DNA from: Rickettsia endosymbiont of Ixodes persulcatus
GTDB lineage: Bacteria > Pseudomonadota > Alphaproteobacteria > Rickettsiales > Rickettsiaceae
Assembly (NCBI GenBank): GCA_027293795.1
Contig: JAPYLE010000163.1
Span: 1-5,339, forward strand
Length of the DNA: 5,339 bases
Reading direction: 5' to 3'
In this document: piece after piece, positions 4,800 through 5,339 of the stretch
Layout of the letters: the number at the start of each line of letters is the position of its first letter
Position numbering within the stretch: position 1 is the first letter of the stretch
Translations under genes and position numbers: made by a program
Notes under the pieces: generated by a model
Database searches by the model: none
Told to the model about the DNA's origin: nothing
Seen by the model: the letters and a program-made list of their open reading frames with translations, nothing else

Positions 4800-4836
4800 T
4801 CCCAAATTTGGGAGAAAAACCCGCACTTGCAGTGCG
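4800..4836. repeat. Palindrome and hairpin pair, possible left end of an IS200-like element
   Basis: A perfect 14-bp palindrome TCCCAAATTTGGGA (4800-4813) is followed by a hairpin CGCACT-TGC-AGTGCG (4822-4836). They lie about 20-55 bp upstream of the broken IS200-like tnpA, where such elements carry their subterminal left-end hairpin. Alternatively either could be a terminator for the COQ9-family gene, although no T-run follows directly. The remaining sequence between 4710 and 4800 is AT-rich with nothing recognised. Confidence 0.45.
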
Positions 4837-4860
4837 TCGTTTTAACATATAGGATGTGGA

Positions 4861-5297
4861 GTGCAGTATTACAAGAAGACAAGCCACACAGTTTACAACT
4901 GTACTTATATATAGTATGGGTTACCAAATATTGATATAATATATTGTTGGCGATATTGGTAGAAGAGTCAAAGACTTAACCCAGGAGATATGTAAGGATA
5001 ATGGAGTAGACATATTTAAGAGGGAAGATAGCTTCAAAATCATGTACATATCTATATGTATCGGTGCCACCTTATCAAAGCATTAGCAAGGTAGTACAGT
5101 ATCTAAAAGGGAAAAGTTCAAGGAAGATTCAGCAAGAATTTCCAGAATTAAGGAAACAGTATTGGGAAACACCTATGGGCTATTGGATATTTTGTAAGAA
5201 CGGCAGGGGTAATGTTACTGACCAAATGATCAAGGATTATATTGATAAACATGAGTCGAGAGATGATAAATTTGGAAACTTTCAAGTTGAAAACTAG
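4861..5297 (+). pseudogene. tnpA: IS200/IS605-family TnpA (Y1 HUH transposase), frameshifted
   Basis: The family's usual product is a ~150-residue single-strand transposase. Its pieces lie in order but in different frames: SHTVYNCTY (from 4882), IVWVTKY (from 4911), GDIGRRVKDLTQEICKDNGVDI (from 4949), the metal-binding HVH (5041-5049), VSVPPYQSISKVVQYLKGKS onward (from about 5058), and the C-terminal NVTDQMIKDYIDKHESRDDK to stop 5297. The probable nucleophile Tyr is in DYIDKH (codon 5238). At least three frameshifts occur before 5064. Two further shifts cancel each other, so 5155-5213 is read out of frame (ETPMGYWIFCKNGR in place of a WxxGYFVRTAG-type segment seen in frame at about 5176-5208). 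The longest open stretch, from GTG 5064, is not a plausible gene. The start is approximate. Confidence 0.88.
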
Positions 5298-5307
5298 CTA
5301 TAGCTAA

Positions 5308-5319
5308 GGCATTGATGCC
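5308..5319. repeat. Small hairpin after the IS200-like remnant, possible right end
   Basis: GGCAT (5308-5312) pairs with ATGCC (5315-5319) across two bases, about 10 bp after the tnpA stop, in the position of the right-end hairpin of IS200-like elements. It is short and the window ends soon after, so the element boundary cannot be confirmed. Confidence 0.35.
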
Positions 5320-5339
5320 GTAATCTTAAGCCCTGCATT

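Noticed and set aside
4592..4927. 111-codon minus-strand frame
   Set aside because: It overlaps the end of the COQ9 gene and the IS200 remnant antisense; low-complexity Ile/Lys/Phe-rich translation with no recognisable domain.
4854..4934. ATG-started short frame ending IVWVTKY before the IS200 remnant
   Set aside because: Only its last residues match TnpA; the first part is the out-of-frame reading of SHTVYNCTY, so it is a frameshift product.

Overview
The window looks like a chromosomal segment of a Rickettsia (obligate intracellular Alphaproteobacteria). It is strongly AT-rich with poorly filled intergenic space, and it carries an alphaproteobacterial-type RNase P RNA, bS21 divergent from a COQ9-family gene, an FzlA-like GST, pyruvate phosphate dikinase remnants, decayed insertion sequences and dispersed hairpin repeats. 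The genus call rests on recognising these sequences and on general style; no search was run.

Left part (1-1367). An intact rnpB with a good promoter lies at about 941-1330. A second, truncated copy of its upstream region, promoter and first ~110 nt lies at 1-223. Between the copies are two pieces of the 5' end of ppdK. The piece at 485-668 reads on the minus strand and holds the start codon; the piece at 216-489 reads on the plus strand and holds the codons that should follow. They are joined head to head through a 30-bp inverted repeat. The region is a compact rearrangement scar (duplication plus inversion, with short homologies at both junctions), and no intact ppdK is present.

Middle part (1394-3667). 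An intact FzlA-like GST gene ends in a 12-nt tail-to-tail overlap with the 3' remnant of a BPL_N-like gene. That remnant is cut off by a 1054-bp DDE-type insertion sequence with 23-bp terminal inverted repeats, whose single-frame transposase carries two nonsense codons. Beyond the IS are about 190 bp of unrecognised, possibly decayed coding sequence and a 112-bp fold-back repeat of the dispersed MITE-like kind.

Right part (3751-5339). rpsU (minus) and a COQ9-family gene (plus) diverge from an 86-bp spacer in which their two predicted promoters interlock over a perfect 10-bp tandem repeat. rpsU ends at a strong palindromic terminator. Downstream of the COQ9 gene lies an IS200-like tnpA wrecked by several frameshifts, flanked by small hairpins that may be remains of its ends.

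The genes that look functional are rnpB, fzlA-like, rpsU and the COQ9-like gene: tRNA processing, cell division, translation and ubiquinone metabolism. The rest is decay typical of reductive genome evolution. I see no clear undescribed multi-gene system. The most interesting items are the rnpB/ppdK scar with its live-looking duplicate promoter, and the interlocked rpsU/COQ9 promoters.
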